This document shows, one piece after another, positions 23,989-33,039 of a stretch of 64,000 nucleotides of DNA. Origin of the DNA: Streptomyces yatensis (GTDB taxonomy: Bacteria; Actinomycetota; Actinomycetes; Streptomycetales; Streptomycetaceae). Within the stretch, counting starts at the first letter, position 1. Each line of letters opens with the position of its first letter. The notes under the pieces were generated by a model. It saw only the letters and a program-made list of their open reading frames with translations, was not told the DNA's origin and ran no database searches. The translations under genes and the position numbers were made by a program. The stretch is taken from assembly GCF_018069625.1 (NCBI RefSeq), contig NZ_CP072941.1:7068001-7132000 (forward strand), given 5' to 3'.

Positions 23989-24756
23989 TTGGGCACCGAC
24001 GTCCAGAGCTTTGCCGTAGCCAACCTCCGCCGCCGCCCCGTGCTGGTCGAAGCCGGAGGCTTCGTGGCGGGATTCGATCCCAGCACCACCAGCCCGTACA
24101 TCAACTACGCGACCCCGCTCCCCGGCACCCGGCCCACCGCCCGGGACGTCAAGGAGCTGATCGAGGCGTTCCGGGTACGCGATCTCAAGCCCCGGCTCGA
24201 GTTCGCGCCGGACGCCGCGCCCGACGTGGAGCCCGCGCTGCGGGAGGCGGGGTTCACCGTGGAGGCGGTGCACGCGTATCTGGTGTGCACCCCGGACACG
24301 CTCACCCTTCCTCAGGACGCGGAGGCCGGCCCCACGGCGGTCCCGGTCGCCGTCCCGTCCACGGACGAGGACTACCGGGCGATCGACGCCGCGCTGTCCG
24401 AGGCGTTCGCCGGTGAGTTCGCCTCGTCCCCGGAGGGGGCGGCCCGGCTGCGCCGGATCCAGGAGGACGGGGGAGCGGTCCGGTTCGTCCGGGCGCCCGA
24501 CGGGGGCTGCGCCGGCGGGGCCACCTGCTCGGCGCCCGCCGTGGGCACCGCGGAACTGGCGGGCGTGGGCACCCGGCCCGCCTTCCGCGGCCAGGGCATC
24601 GCCGCCGCGGTCACCGCCGCGCTGACCGAGACGATGTTCGCCCGAGGAGCCCAGTCGGTATGGCTGGAGTACTCGGGTGACGGCTCCCGCCGGGTCTACG
24701 AACGCGTCGGCTACCAGCCCCGGGGCACCCGGCTGTACATGAGTCTCGAGCACTGA
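23989..24756 (+). CDS. GNAT-family N-acetyltransferase, two-part
   Basis: This 255-residue protein probably starts at TTG 23989. The N-terminal 110 residues are a GNAT-like half (ELIEAFRVRDLKPRLEFAPD). The C-terminal half has the functional acetyl-CoA loop (TAELAGVGTRPAFRGQGIAA) and a final VYERVGYQPRGTRLYMSL. Such two-lobed GNATs are common in Streptomyces; the substrate is unknown. It ends in a hairpin shared with the convergent Vat-like gene. Confidence 0.8.
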   Translation: MGTDVQSFAVANLRRRPVLVEAGGFVAGFDPSTTSPYINYATPLPGTRPTARDVKELIEAFRVRDLKPRLEFAPDAAPDVEPALREAGFTVEAVHAYLVCTPDTLTLPQDAEAGPTAVPVAVPSTDEDYRAIDAALSEAFAGEFASSPEGAARLRRIQEDGGAVRFVRAPDGGCAGGATCSAPAVGTAELAGVGTRPAFRGQGIAAAVTAALTETMFARGAQSVWLEYSGDGSRRVYERVGYQPRGTRLYMSLEH

Positions 24757-24764
24757 GGGGAGGG

Positions 24765-24804
24765 GGCGGCTTGCTCTACGGCCAGGGCCGCAGAGCAAGC
24801 CGCC
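24765..24804. terminator. Bidirectional terminator between GNAT and Vat-like genes
   Basis: GGCGGCTTGCTCT and AGAGCAAGCCGCC make a perfect 13-bp stem, with an inner GGCC/GGCC pairing in the loop. Confidence 0.88.
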
Positions 24805-24818
24805 TCTCCGCTCGGGGT

Positions 24819-25460
24819 TCAGCGCGGCGCCGCCGCCTCCAGCCCGTCCACGCTTCCGGACATGATCGTGCGGATATGGGCGGTGAGGTGCTCGATCGGC
24901 CAGTCCCACCAGGCCAGGGCCAGCAGCCGGGCGATGTCCGCGTCGTCGTAGCGGCGGCGGATGAGCTTGGCCGGGTTGCCGCCGACGATGCCGTAGTCGG
25001 GGACGTCGTCCACCACCACGGAACCGGAGGCGATGACCGCCCCGTGGCCGATGCGGACACCGGGCATCACCATCGTCCGGTAGCCGAACCAGACGTCATG
25101 GCCCACCACGGTGTCACCCCGGCCCGGCAGGCCGGTGATCAGGTCGAAGTGGTCGGTCCACGAACCGCCCATGATGGGGAAGGGGAAGGTGGAGGGGCCG
25201 TCCATGCGGTGGTTGGCGCCGTTCATGATGAACCGCACCCCTTCGCCCAGCGCGCAGAACTTCCCGATGACCAGCCGCTCGGGTCCGTAGTGGTACAGCA
25301 CATTGCGGGTCTCGAACGCGGTGGGGTCATCCGGGTCGTCGTAGTACGAGAACTCCCCGACCTCGATCAGCGGCGAGGTGATCAGCGGCTTCAGCAGCAC
25401 CACCCGTGGCTGCTCGGGCATCGGGTGCAGCACGGTCGGGTCGGCGGGTATGGCCGGCAT
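24819..25460 (-). CDS. Vat-like xenobiotic acetyltransferase (hexapeptide repeat)
   Basis: This 213-residue protein starts at ATG 25460. Left-handed beta-helix repeats appear in LVIGKFCALGEGVRFIMNGA and again in TVVGHDVWFGYRTMVMPG then VRIGHGAVIASGSVV. The loop NGANHRMDGPSTFPF and the catalytic His in it match the CatB/Vat group, which O-acetylates chloramphenicol or streptogramin A. Chromosomal copies are frequent in Streptomyces and may act in self-protection or on other hydroxylated compounds. Actual resistance cannot be read from the sequence. Confidence 0.85.
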   Translation of the reverse strand: MPAIPADPTVLHPMPEQPRVVLLKPLITSPLIEVGEFSYYDDPDDPTAFETRNVLYHYGPERLVIGKFCALGEGVRFIMNGANHRMDGPSTFPFPIMGGSWTDHFDLITGLPGRGDTVVGHDVWFGYRTMVMPGVRIGHGAVIASGSVVVDDVPDYGIVGGNPAKLIRRRYDDADIARLLALAWWDWPIEHLTAHIRTIMSGSVDGLEAAAPR

Positions 25461-25540
25461 CGGGCATCGCCCTTCCTCGTCCGGAGAGGTTTTCTCGCCA
25501 TGATCGCAACCTCGGTGCCCGGTGTCGCGTGCATTCCGCG

Positions 25541-25604
25541 GGGGCGTCGGAGGGCGTCGGAGGGGCGTCGGAGGGCATCGGCGGGGCGTCGGCGGGGGAC
25601 CTCC
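25541..25604. repeat. Short GGGCGTCGGAG-type tandem repeat
   Basis: Five to six imperfect copies of an 11-12-bp unit (GGGCGTCGGAG) lie in the gap before the FG-GAP lipoprotein gene. The next 120 bp (25640-25760) are also of low complexity, with repeated CCGTGTCCGT-like words. Confidence 0.7.
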
Positions 25605-25767
25605 GCGAAGCAACCCGATCGTGCTTCCTGGAGTCCTTGAGCGATGAAGCCTTCGTTCGCATCCGCGTTCGTGTCCGTGGCTGTGTCCGTAGCCGTGCCC
25701 GCTGTCCGTGCTCCTTGTCCGTGCTCCTTGTCCCCGACCACCGCCCGTTCGTCCCCGACCGTTGTCC

Positions 25768-27366
25768 ATGACCGCTCGATCCGCCTCGCGAGGTGCCGCC
25801 GTGCGTTCGTCCGTTCCCGTCGCCGCCGTGACCGTGTCCGTGCTGCTGCTCGCCGGATGCAGCGAGGGCGGTGGCCACGGGGGCCCGAAGCCGGTCGAGG
25901 GGGCCACGAAGGGGACGGCCGGAGTCTCGCTCGGGGACTTCAACGGCGACGGTTACGACGACTTCGCCACCGCCATCCGCCCCACCAGCGCCTCCCGGGG
26001 CCCGCTGCCCGCCCGGCTCGCGGTGGTCTACGGCTCGGCGCACGGCCTCGACCCGCGGCGGCACCGCCTCGTCGTCGACGGCGCCGAGGACGATTACGTC
26101 GGGCCCCTGCTGCGCACCGATCTCGACGGCGACGGCTTCACCGACCTGGTGACGGCGCGCTTCCGGCACGGGAGTTCGGCGCGGGGCGAGCGGACGGGGG
26201 AGACGGTGATGTTGCGCGGCGGCCCCCGTGGGCTGGCCGCGCCGCGCCCGCTCCAGGGCGACGCGGCCGGATTTCTGGCGCTGGCCGTGGGGGACTTCGA
26301 CGGGGACGGCGCGGCCGATCTGCTGGCCTCGGCTGCCGACGGCCGGGGTGCGGACGGCCGGGGTGCGGACGGCCGGGGCGCGGTCCGGGTGCTGTACGGG
26401 CCGTTCGGCACCAAGGCGGGCCCCGCCCGTACCACCCCGCTCCCCACCGGCCGGGCCCGCCGCGCGGCACCCGCCACCGCCACCACCGGCGATTTCGACG
26501 GCGACCGTCGCACCGATGTGGTGCTGACCTATCGCTACGACCTCGCGCAGCCGGAACGCCCCGACAAGCCCGGCGAGCCCGACCAGCCCGGCCAACCGGA
26601 ACCCGACGACACCGCCCCCCTCGACACCCCCGTCGCCCACTACCGCGGCGGCCCCAAGGGCCTGGTGCGGGACAAGCGGCCCGAGGCCCGCCTGGCCCAC
26701 GCCCTCGGCACGGAGGACGGCCCGCGCGAGCCCGCGGCCGGGGACGCCGACCACGACGGGATCGACGATCTGCTCGCGCCCGGCCAGGGGACCCTCGGCC
26801 CCGGGCGGCACTCCGGCGCCGGGCGGCTGACCGTCGTCCACGGGGCCAGGTCCGGTCTGGGCCGGGGGCGTTCGGAGCTCACGGTCGATCCGTCCGGGCC
26901 GGGCCTGCCCGGCGACGCACGGCGCGGCGACGGCTTCGGCGGCTCCCCGTCGGTCGGCGACATCACCGGCGACGGCCGTCCCGACCTGGTGGTGGCCACC
27001 CCGGAGAAGAACTACGGCAACGGCCGGCTCACCCTGCTGCCCGGTGCGCGGCGCGGGCACGGCGGCGAGTACGACCCGGCCGCGAGCGCGCACGAGGGGG
27101 ACGGCGGGGAGCAGACCCTGGACCTGGACACCCCGGGGGTGCCCGGCCGGCACACTCCGTACGGCTTCGACGCCTTCGCCCCCCAGCCCCCGCTGCTCGA
27201 CGTCGACGGGGACGGGCACGACGAGGTGGTCGCCGCCGCGCCCGGCTACGGCCACGGCAGGACGGGTGGCTTCTGGGTCTTCCGGGGGACCGACCGCGGG
27301 CTGTCCACCAGGGACGTACGCCGTTTCACCCCCGCCGACCTGGGCATACGCTTCCGGACGGCCTGA
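25768..27366 (+). CDS. FG-GAP/VCBS repeat lipoprotein
   Basis: This 532-residue protein starts at ATG 25768. The signal ends in the lipobox LLAGC (about residue 31), so it should be anchored outside the membrane. At least seven calcium-binding-type segments (DFNGDGYDD, DLDGDGFTD, DFDGDGAAD, DFDGDRRTD, DADHDGIDD, DITGDGRPD, DVDGDGHDE) are spaced as in a seven-bladed beta-propeller. A 15-bp triplication at 26338-26382 encodes GRGADGRGADGRGA in a loop. Function: probably adhesion or ligand binding; no enzyme domain is visible. Confidence 0.88.
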   Translation: MTARSASRGAAVRSSVPVAAVTVSVLLLAGCSEGGGHGGPKPVEGATKGTAGVSLGDFNGDGYDDFATAIRPTSASRGPLPARLAVVYGSAHGLDPRRHRLVVDGAEDDYVGPLLRTDLDGDGFTDLVTARFRHGSSARGERTGETVMLRGGPRGLAAPRPLQGDAAGFLALAVGDFDGDGAADLLASAADGRGADGRGADGRGAVRVLYGPFGTKAGPARTTPLPTGRARRAAPATATTGDFDGDRRTDVVLTYRYDLAQPERPDKPGEPDQPGQPEPDDTAPLDTPVAHYRGGPKGLVRDKRPEARLAHALGTEDGPREPAAGDADHDGIDDLLAPGQGTLGPGRHSGAGRLTVVHGARSGLGRGRSELTVDPSGPGLPGDARRGDGFGGSPSVGDITGDGRPDLVVATPEKNYGNGRLTLLPGARRGHGGEYDPAASAHEGDGGEQTLDLDTPGVPGRHTPYGFDAFAPQPPLLDVDGDGHDEVVAAAPGYGHGRTGGFWVFRGTDRGLSTRDVRRFTPADLGIRFRTA

Positions 27367-27473
27367 CCCGCGGAGCAGCCGTCGGGGCGCCACGGCCCCG
27401 GAATAACCACGGGCGGTGGCGGGGTTACCGTGCATGTGGCATCTGCCGACGTACGGAAGCGGGTAACGCAGGC

Positions 27474-27914
27474 ATGAGCACTAGCACCGTCGAGCTCACC
27501 AAGGACAACTTCGACGAGATCGTGTCCGGTAGCGAATTCGTCCTGATCGACTTCTGGGCCTCCTGGTGCGGGCCGTGCCGGATGTTCGCGCCCATCTACG
27601 AGAAGGCCGCCGAGCGCCATCAGGATCTGCTGTTCGCCAAGGTCGACACCGAGGCCCAGCCCGAGCTGGCCGCCGCCTTCGACATCCAGTCCATCCCCAC
27701 GCTGATGATCGTGCGGGAGAACATTGCGGTCTTCTCCCAGCCCGGCGCCCTCCCCGAGCCGGCCCTGGAGGACCTCATCGGCCAGGCCCGCGACCTCGAC
27801 ATGGACAGCGTGCGGGCCTCCATCGCCGCCGCGTCGAACGAGAAGCGGGCCATCGACGAGGAGAAGGAGCAGGCCGCCGCGGGCGACCAGAAGGCCTCCG
27901 GCAACCGTGGCTGA
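27474..27914 (+). CDS. trxA: Thioredoxin
   Basis: This 146-residue protein has the thioredoxin fold from residues 5 to 110, with the active site WASWCGPCRM and the cis-Pro in SIPTLMIV. A C-terminal extension of about 35 residues (charged, EEKEQAAAGDQK) exceeds the usual 105-110 residues. The gene overlaps the next start codon by 8 bp. Cytosolic disulfide reductase; partner of a thioredoxin reductase not in this window. Confidence 0.9.
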   Translation: MSTSTVELTKDNFDEIVSGSEFVLIDFWASWCGPCRMFAPIYEKAAERHQDLLFAKVDTEAQPELAAAFDIQSIPTLMIVRENIAVFSQPGALPEPALEDLIGQARDLDMDSVRASIAAASNEKRAIDEEKEQAAAGDQKASGNRG

Positions 27915-28554
27915 GCTGGTGCTGATCCGGCACGGCGAAACCGAGTGGAGCCGGTCGCGCAAGCACACCAGCTGGACCGATGTGCCCCTGACACCGCGCG
28001 GTGAGGAGCAGGCCCGCGCCCTGCGCCCGCCGCTCGCCGCGCGGAAGGTGGGGCTGACCCTGGTCAGCCCGATGGCGCGGGCCCTGCGCACCGCCCGGCT
28101 CGCCGGGCTGGAAGACCTCACCGTCGAGCCCGACCTGCACGAATGGGACTACGGTGGCTACGAGGGCATCACCACCACCGAGATCCACCGCACCCGCCCC
28201 GACTGGAACCTGTGGACCGACGGCGTCCCGCCGGGCGGTCCCGACCACCCCGGGGAGTCGCCCGAGCGGATCGGGGCCCGGGTGGACCGGGTGCTCGACC
28301 GGATCGCCGCCGAGCTGGCGGCGGAGGACGGCCCCGATGTGGTGCTGGTGGCGCACGCCCACGTTCTGCGGGTGCTCACCGCCCGCCGGCTGGGCCTGCC
28401 CCCGTCCGCCGGTGCGCTCTTCCGGCTGGACACCGCGACCGTGAGTCGACTCGGAACTGAGCATGGTCGCCCGGCCGTGGTCGCCTGGAACGTAGGCTCG
28501 GACTCGATCTCCGGGCAGGGGGCGACCGGAAGCGGTGGCACCCCCGCCGGTTGA
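27907..28554 (+). CDS. Histidine phosphatase (phosphoglycerate mutase-like)
   Basis: This 215-residue protein starts at GTG 27907 inside the end of the thioredoxin gene. The RHGETEWS motif carries the phospho-accepting His. Arg and Glu follow in SPMARALRTARL and LHEWDYGGYEG, and the second His is in VVLVAHAHVLRVL. It resembles acid phosphatase/phosphoglycerate mutase family proteins that act on phosphorylated metabolites. Confidence 0.87.
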   Translation: MAELVLIRHGETEWSRSRKHTSWTDVPLTPRGEEQARALRPPLAARKVGLTLVSPMARALRTARLAGLEDLTVEPDLHEWDYGGYEGITTTEIHRTRPDWNLWTDGVPPGGPDHPGESPERIGARVDRVLDRIAAELAAEDGPDVVLVAHAHVLRVLTARRLGLPPSAGALFRLDTATVSRLGTEHGRPAVVAWNVGSDSISGQGATGSGGTPAG

Positions 28555-28611
28555 TCATCTCCGACCGTATTGGCATACCGCACGTCCGACAGGAAGCAGG
28601 GAACAGCGAGC

Positions 28612-29037
28612 ATGGCTACGACGCGTACCGCGCACACCGTCTGGCAGGGCAATCTGGCCCAGGGGCAGGGGACCGTCACCTTCGACTCCTCCGGCATCGG
28701 CGAGCAGCCGGTCTCCTGGCCGTCCCGCGCCGAGCAGGCCAACGGCAAGACCAGCCCCGAGGAACTGATCGCGGCGGCCCACTCCAGCTGCTTCTCGATG
28801 GCGCTCTCGCACGGCCTCACCCAGGCGGGCAACCCGCCCACCCAGCTGACCACCCAGGCCGACGTCACCTTCCAGCCCGGCACCGGCATCACCGGCATCC
28901 ACCTCACCGTCGAGGGCACGGTGGAGGGCCTGGACGAGGCCGGGTTCACCGCGGCGGCCGAGGACGCCAAGAAGAACTGCCCGGTGAGCCAGGCGCTCGC
29001 CGGTACGGAGATCACGTTGTCGGCGAAGCTGGCCTGA
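28612..29037 (+). CDS. OsmC/Ohr-family peroxidase
   Basis: This 141-residue protein starts at ATG 28612. Both redox cysteines are present: SPEELIAAAHSSCFSMALSH and AKKNCPVSQALAG. Family members reduce organic hydroperoxides in the cytosol. The last 26 bp overlap the end of the convergent gene. Confidence 0.88.
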   Translation: MATTRTAHTVWQGNLAQGQGTVTFDSSGIGEQPVSWPSRAEQANGKTSPEELIAAAHSSCFSMALSHGLTQAGNPPTQLTTQADVTFQPGTGITGIHLTVEGTVEGLDEAGFTAAAEDAKKNCPVSQALAGTEITLSAKLA

Positions 29038-29635
29038 CGTCCTCCACGCGCTGCAGCAGTCCCCAGGTGAACTCCGCCACATAGTGGCGGAGTTCGCCGT
29101 TCTCCGTCTCCGGCGCGTCGAAGGCCAGCCGCCAGCGGGTGGGCGCCGAGCCCTCCATGGGCCGCGCGGGCGCGAAGGCGCGCGCCACCTCGTCCACCGT
29201 GCAGGACCAGGGCACGAGGTCGGCGGCCGTCCGCAGCCGCGGCCCGGGCGCGCCCGGAGCGCGCACCAGCCACTCGTTCCACACCGCCCCGTTCGGCGCG
29301 GTGAGCACCTCGAACCGCAGATCCGGCCACAGCGGCACGGACCAGCTCAGCGCCTCGCTCCTCAGATCGCCGATCCGGCGGGTGGAGGTGGACTCCGGCG
29401 GACCCAGCACCGAGCGGTAGCGGGCGACCGCCGAGCGCCGTCGCGGCGAGCGCTGCATGGCCTGCCAGCGGCGGTTGGCCTCGCGCATCACCGCACGTCC
29501 GAAGCCCAGCTCGCGCAGTGCGTCCTCGACCAGCCCCGGCTGATGGTCGGCCATCCGCCGCAGCAGTACGAGGACGAAGGGGAAGGGGGTGGGAAATGAG
29601 TCGGGCTGGGGGAACGAGCCGGGCGCGGAATCCAT
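29012..29635 (-). CDS. Streptomyces conserved hypothetical protein
   Basis: This 207-residue protein starts at ATG 29635. Notable segments are LVEDALRELGFGRAVMREAN, a central WPDLRFEVLTAPNGAVWNEW, and the C-terminal YVAEFTWGLLQRVEDV. No family is recognised. It overlaps the 3' end of the OsmC gene on the other strand, and lies divergent to the IclR gene with a 123-bp gap. Confidence 0.7.
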   Translation of the reverse strand: MDSAPGSFPQPDSFPTPFPFVLVLLRRMADHQPGLVEDALRELGFGRAVMREANRRWQAMQRSPRRRSAVARYRSVLGPPESTSTRRIGDLRSEALSWSVPLWPDLRFEVLTAPNGAVWNEWLVRAPGAPGPRLRTAADLVPWSCTVDEVARAFAPARPMEGSAPTRWRLAFDAPETENGELRHYVAEFTWGLLQRVEDVRPASPTT

Positions 29636-29758
29636 GGCTCCTACTTTGCCGGACCATTGCCGGGGGAAGTCCGCTCCGCATAACCTGTGTTCGCGATACC
29701 GGCCACCGGCCGGAATCTCGAACGCTTGCCATCTGACCAGAAGGGGAGGGCGAGCACT

Positions 29759-30535
29759 ATGGGACGGCTGGTGCCCGCGGTGACACGGGCTCTGGACATA
29801 CTCGAGCTCTTCCTGGACGGAGACGGCACCCTCTCCGCACCCGAGATCACCCGCCGGCTCGGCCTGCCCCGTACGACCGTCCATGAGCTGGTGACCACTC
29901 TGGCCGCCCGTTCCTATCTGGTCCAGATGCCCGACCAGCCCGGCCGCTATCGGCTCGGGGTACGGCCGTATCAGCTCGGCAGCCGCTACGCCGAGCAGCT
30001 CGACCTGGCCGCCGAGGGCCAGCAGGTGGCCCGGAGCGTCGCGGAGACCTGCGACGAGACCGTGCATGTCGCGATCCTCGAGGGCATGGACGTCATCTAT
30101 ATCGCCAAGGTCGACTCCACCCACGCCGTCCGCATGGTCTCCGCCGCGGGCCGCCGGCTGCCCGCCCACTGCACCTCGGTCGGCAAGATGCTGCTCGCCT
30201 CCCTGACCGACGACGCCCTGGACGCGCGGCTCTCCGACGAGCAGCCGCTGCCCGCGATGACGGACAACAGCATCACCTCCACCGTCGAACTGCGCCGCCA
30301 CCTGCTCACCGTGCGCGAGCGCGGCATCGCGGTCGAGCAGCGGGAGTCCAACCCGGATGTGAGCTGTGTGGCGGCCCCCGTACGGGACTCCACGGGCAAG
30401 GTGGTCGCGGCGCTGTCGATCTCGGTGCCGACGATCCGCTGGAGCGAGGAGCGCCAGGCCGAGCTGGAGGAGCTGGCGGCCAAGGGCGCGGGAGAGCTGT
30501 CGGTGCGGCTGGGGCATCGGAGGCGGGACATATGA
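29759..30535 (+). CDS. IclR-family regulator
   Basis: This 258-residue protein has ATG 29759 after AAGGGGAGGG. The winged helix is RALDILELFLDGDGTLSAPE to RTTVHELVTTLAARSY, and the effector domain shows HVAILEGMDVIYIAKVDSTH, LPAHCTSVGKMLLASL and a CVAAPVRDSTGKVVAALSIS core. It is coupled by ATGA overlap to a lactonase gene, so it likely senses a sugar lactone or aldonate and controls that gene. Confidence 0.9.
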   Translation: MGRLVPAVTRALDILELFLDGDGTLSAPEITRRLGLPRTTVHELVTTLAARSYLVQMPDQPGRYRLGVRPYQLGSRYAEQLDLAAEGQQVARSVAETCDETVHVAILEGMDVIYIAKVDSTHAVRMVSAAGRRLPAHCTSVGKMLLASLTDDALDARLSDEQPLPAMTDNSITSTVELRRHLLTVRERGIAVEQRESNPDVSCVAAPVRDSTGKVVAALSISVPTIRWSEERQAELEELAAKGAGELSVRLGHRRRDI

Positions 30536-31398
30536 GCACACGGCCATCGCTCGAGATCGCGGTGCGCGCGAGCGCCGCGCTCGGTGAGGGACCCACCTGG
30601 GACGCCGCCGCCCGGCGGCTGATCTGGGTGGACATCCTCTCCTCCCGTGTCCACACCTACGACCCCGCCACCGGCCGCCGCACCACCCTGGCCACCGAGC
30701 AGCATGTCGGCGCGGCCAAGCCCCGCGCGGGCGGCGGTCTGGTGGTCAACCTCCGCGACGGCATCGGGACGTACGGCGCCGACGGCGGCTTCGACTGGCT
30801 GCTGCGCGAGGCGGTCCCCGGCCGCCGTGGCAACGACGCCGCGGTGGCGCCGGACGGCGCGCTGTGGGCGGGCACCATGCGGTACGACGAGAGGACCGGC
30901 GGCGGCACGCTCTCCCGGATCGGGGCCGACGGCGCCCATGCGGAGTTCCTGCCCGAGGTGACGGTCAGCAACGGCATCGGCTGGAGCCCGGACGGCCGCC
31001 TCATGTACTACATCGACACCCCCACCCGCCGTATCGACGTCTTCGACGTGGACGACGCCGATGGTCCGGTGGTCGCAGGCCGGAGGCCGTTCGCCGAGGT
31101 CGAGAAGGGCGCGGGCTTCCCGGACGGGCTGTGCGTGGACGCGGACGGCGCGGTGTGGGTCGCCCTGTGGGACGGCGCCGCGATCCGTCGCTACGCCCCC
31201 GACGGGACACTCGATCGGGTGGTGGAGCTTCCCTTCCCGCGCCCCACCGCGTGTGCCTTCGGCGGTGCGGACCTCACCGATCTCTATCTGACCTCGGCAC
31301 GGGCCGGACTCGGCGCCTTTGCGCCGCCGCTCGCCGGGTCGCTGCTGGTCATCGCGGGTGCGGGGCAAGGTTTGGCGCAGCCCGCCTTCGCCGGCTGA
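30532..31398 (+). CDS. SMP-30/gluconolactonase family lactonase
   Basis: This 288-residue six-bladed propeller starts at ATG 30532. Metal ligands are visible in ALGEGPTWD (Glu), VTVSNGIGWSPDG (Asn) and GFPDGLCVDADGAVWVALWD (Asp). Typical reaction: hydrolysis of sugar lactones such as gluconolactone or arabinonolactone to the aldonate. It forms a two-gene unit with the IclR regulator. Confidence 0.9.
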   Translation: MSTRPSLEIAVRASAALGEGPTWDAAARRLIWVDILSSRVHTYDPATGRRTTLATEQHVGAAKPRAGGGLVVNLRDGIGTYGADGGFDWLLREAVPGRRGNDAAVAPDGALWAGTMRYDERTGGGTLSRIGADGAHAEFLPEVTVSNGIGWSPDGRLMYYIDTPTRRIDVFDVDDADGPVVAGRRPFAEVEKGAGFPDGLCVDADGAVWVALWDGAAIRRYAPDGTLDRVVELPFPRPTACAFGGADLTDLYLTSARAGLGAFAPPLAGSLLVIAGAGQGLAQPAFAG

Positions 31399-31528
31399 GC
31401 GGGGCCGGGCGGACGCCGACGGCCGGTGGAACGCGGCCTGACGAGGGCTTTCGTACGGTCTTTGCACAGGATCCTCACACCCCGCGTCCTGCTGACCTAC
31501 CCGTTGGTCACATAACCTGCCCGGCGAA

Positions 31529-32284
31529 ATGGATTACTGCTCTCCCTGCCGCCGCCATCTCAACGGTGCCGTCTCCTGCCCTGGTTGCGGGACGCCCGCT
31601 GGGGACCTCGGCCTGCCCGCCGCCGCATCGGACACGGCACACGAGGGCGGGGCCGACACGCCCGCGCCCCGGGCGGAGCGGAGAGCCGACCGGCGCGCGG
31701 CGCAGGCGTCCCCCGCCGTCGGCGCCACCCGCGCCTCGCGCCGCAAGCCCAAGCCCCGCCTCATCGGCAGCCGCGCCCGTCGGGCCCGCCGGGGCCGTGG
31801 CCGTCGGGTGACGATCATGGCGGCGGTGCTCGGCCCGGTGCTGGCCGCGGTGTTCGTGGCCGAGCTGGCCACCGAGGGGCACTGGCGGGAGTCCTCCCCG
31901 TCGCCCAGCCGGCAGGAGCCGGTGGCCGACCGCAGCGGCGGGGTGTCGGACTCCGACGAGCCGGTCACCGAGGACACCTCCGGCCCGAGCGAGCTCCCCT
32001 CGGCGTCGGACAGCGGCCAGGACGAGGACAAGGACGCGTCCAAGGACAAGGACAAGGGCGACGGGAAGTCCGAGGACGACAAGGACGGCACCTCGTCCGA
32101 TCCGGACGGGGACTCGTCCTCGGATCCCTCGGACGCCACCTCCTCGGCCCCGGGCGGCCCCGGTACGACCCAGGGGCCCACCGCGCCGTCGCATCCGGGG
32201 CCCACCGCCCCGGCGACCGTCGCACCGACGCCGACCCCGTCGCCCTCGGAGACCTGCAATCGCTTCCTGTGGTGGTGCACCTAG
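31529..32284 (+). CDS. SCO2400-like zinc-ribbon membrane protein
   Basis: This 251-residue protein opens with MDYCSPCRRHLNGAVSCPGC, a four-cysteine zinc ribbon. A basic region, one transmembrane helix (VTIMAAVLGPVLAAVFVAEL) and a long Ser/Asp/Lys/Pro low-complexity outer part follow, ending in ETCNRFLWWCT with two further cysteines. It matches the Streptomyces SCO2400 family as I remember it. Function unknown; presumably a membrane-anchored protein with disordered exterior. Confidence 0.75.
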   Translation: MDYCSPCRRHLNGAVSCPGCGTPAGDLGLPAAASDTAHEGGADTPAPRAERRADRRAAQASPAVGATRASRRKPKPRLIGSRARRARRGRGRRVTIMAAVLGPVLAAVFVAELATEGHWRESSPSPSRQEPVADRSGGVSDSDEPVTEDTSGPSELPSASDSGQDEDKDASKDKDKGDGKSEDDKDGTSSDPDGDSSSDPSDATSSAPGGPGTTQGPTAPSHPGPTAPATVAPTPTPSPSETCNRFLWWCT

Positions 32285-32371
32285 GTATCCGCTGGGCCTT
32301 GACGCCCGCGGCGAGCTGCTCCCCTCCCCGCCCCTTCCCGAAACTGAGGCTTCGCCCCGGACCCCGGATCA

Positions 32372-32411
32372 GGGCTCCGCCCCGGACCCCGGGGTCCCAG
32401 GGGCGGAGCCC
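32372..32411. terminator. Long GC-rich hairpin
   Basis: GGGCTCCGCCCC pairs with GGGGCGGAGCCC, and the loop is itself the palindrome GGACCCCGGGGTCC. It lies between convergent genes (SCO2400-like and marR). The same words recur in the repeat field at 61.4-62.0 kb. Confidence 0.8.
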
Positions 32412-32522
32412 CTGGTGTCGGGGAAGGGGCGGGGAGGGGAAAGATCCGCCGGACACCCCGCAGCCGGGCGTCCCGGCGACGCGCATTCGCGATGCTCTAC
32501 GGCGCGGCTTACGGCACGGCCA

Positions 32523-32951
32523 TTACGGCGCGACGCCCAGCATCCGCTTGAGCAGATCGCGCAGCACCGTACGCTCCTCGTCCGAGAGCTCGGCCAGCGG
32601 TTCGCGCGCGAAGTCGAGCGAGCCCCGGAGCCGTTCGGCGGTCTCCCGGCCCGCCTCGGTGGCGGCGGCCAGCTTGACCCGCCGGTCGGCCGGGTCCAGG
32701 CGGCGCTCGGCGAAGCCGCGCGACTCCAGACGGTCCACGATCCCGGTGACGTTCGACGGCTCGCACTTCAGCTGCTGGGCGAGCCGGCGCATCGGCGTCG
32801 GGCCGCCGGAGAGCAGGCCCAGCACCCGGGCCTGTGCCCCGGTGAGGGAGTGCTTGGCCGCGGCCTCCTCGTATTCCTCGTGATAACGGGCCACGATGGT
32901 GCCGATGAGCTCGACGACCTCGAGGGTCAGCGGGTCGATGCGGGACGTCAT
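32523..32951 (-). CDS. MarR-family transcriptional regulator
   Basis: This 142-residue protein starts at ATG 32951; the longer start at 32969 has no ribosome site. The winged helix runs SLTGAQARVLGLLSGGPTPM, RRLAQQLKCEPSNVTGIVDR and the wing RRLDPADRRVKL. It is divergent from an NADP-dependent oxidoreductase gene with a 17-bp operator-like palindrome in the gap, so it probably represses that gene in response to a reactive small molecule. Confidence 0.9.
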   Translation of the reverse strand: MTSRIDPLTLEVVELIGTIVARYHEEYEEAAAKHSLTGAQARVLGLLSGGPTPMRRLAQQLKCEPSNVTGIVDRLESRGFAERRLDPADRRVKLAAATEAGRETAERLRGSLDFAREPLAELSDEERTVLRDLLKRMLGVAP

Positions 32952-33004
32952 GCCAACCAGCGTACCCATTTACTTGACAGCATGAAATATCCAGCAGCAT
33001 GATT

Positions 33005-33021
33005 GTTTCATCTGCTGAAAC
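33005..33021. promoter_or_regulatory. Putative MarR operator
   Basis: GTTTCA-TCTGC-TGAAAC is a perfect 6-bp inverted repeat with a 5-bp spacer, 19 bp before the oxidoreductase start codon and in the only gap between the divergent genes. Confidence 0.6.
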
Positions 33022-33039
33022 GTATGAGAGGCACCTTCC

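Noticed and set aside
25327..27435. A 702-codon minus-strand open frame opposite the FG-GAP lipoprotein
   Set aside because: It is the GC-rich antisense shadow of a gene with signal peptide, lipobox and seven DxDGD motifs; its own sequence is low-complexity Gly/Arg/Val with no recognisable domain.
28158..31467. Long minus-strand frames opposite the histidine phosphatase, IclR and SMP-30 genes
   Set aside because: The plus-strand products have clear family motifs and ribosome sites; the antisense frames have none except the real 207-residue gene at 29012-29635.
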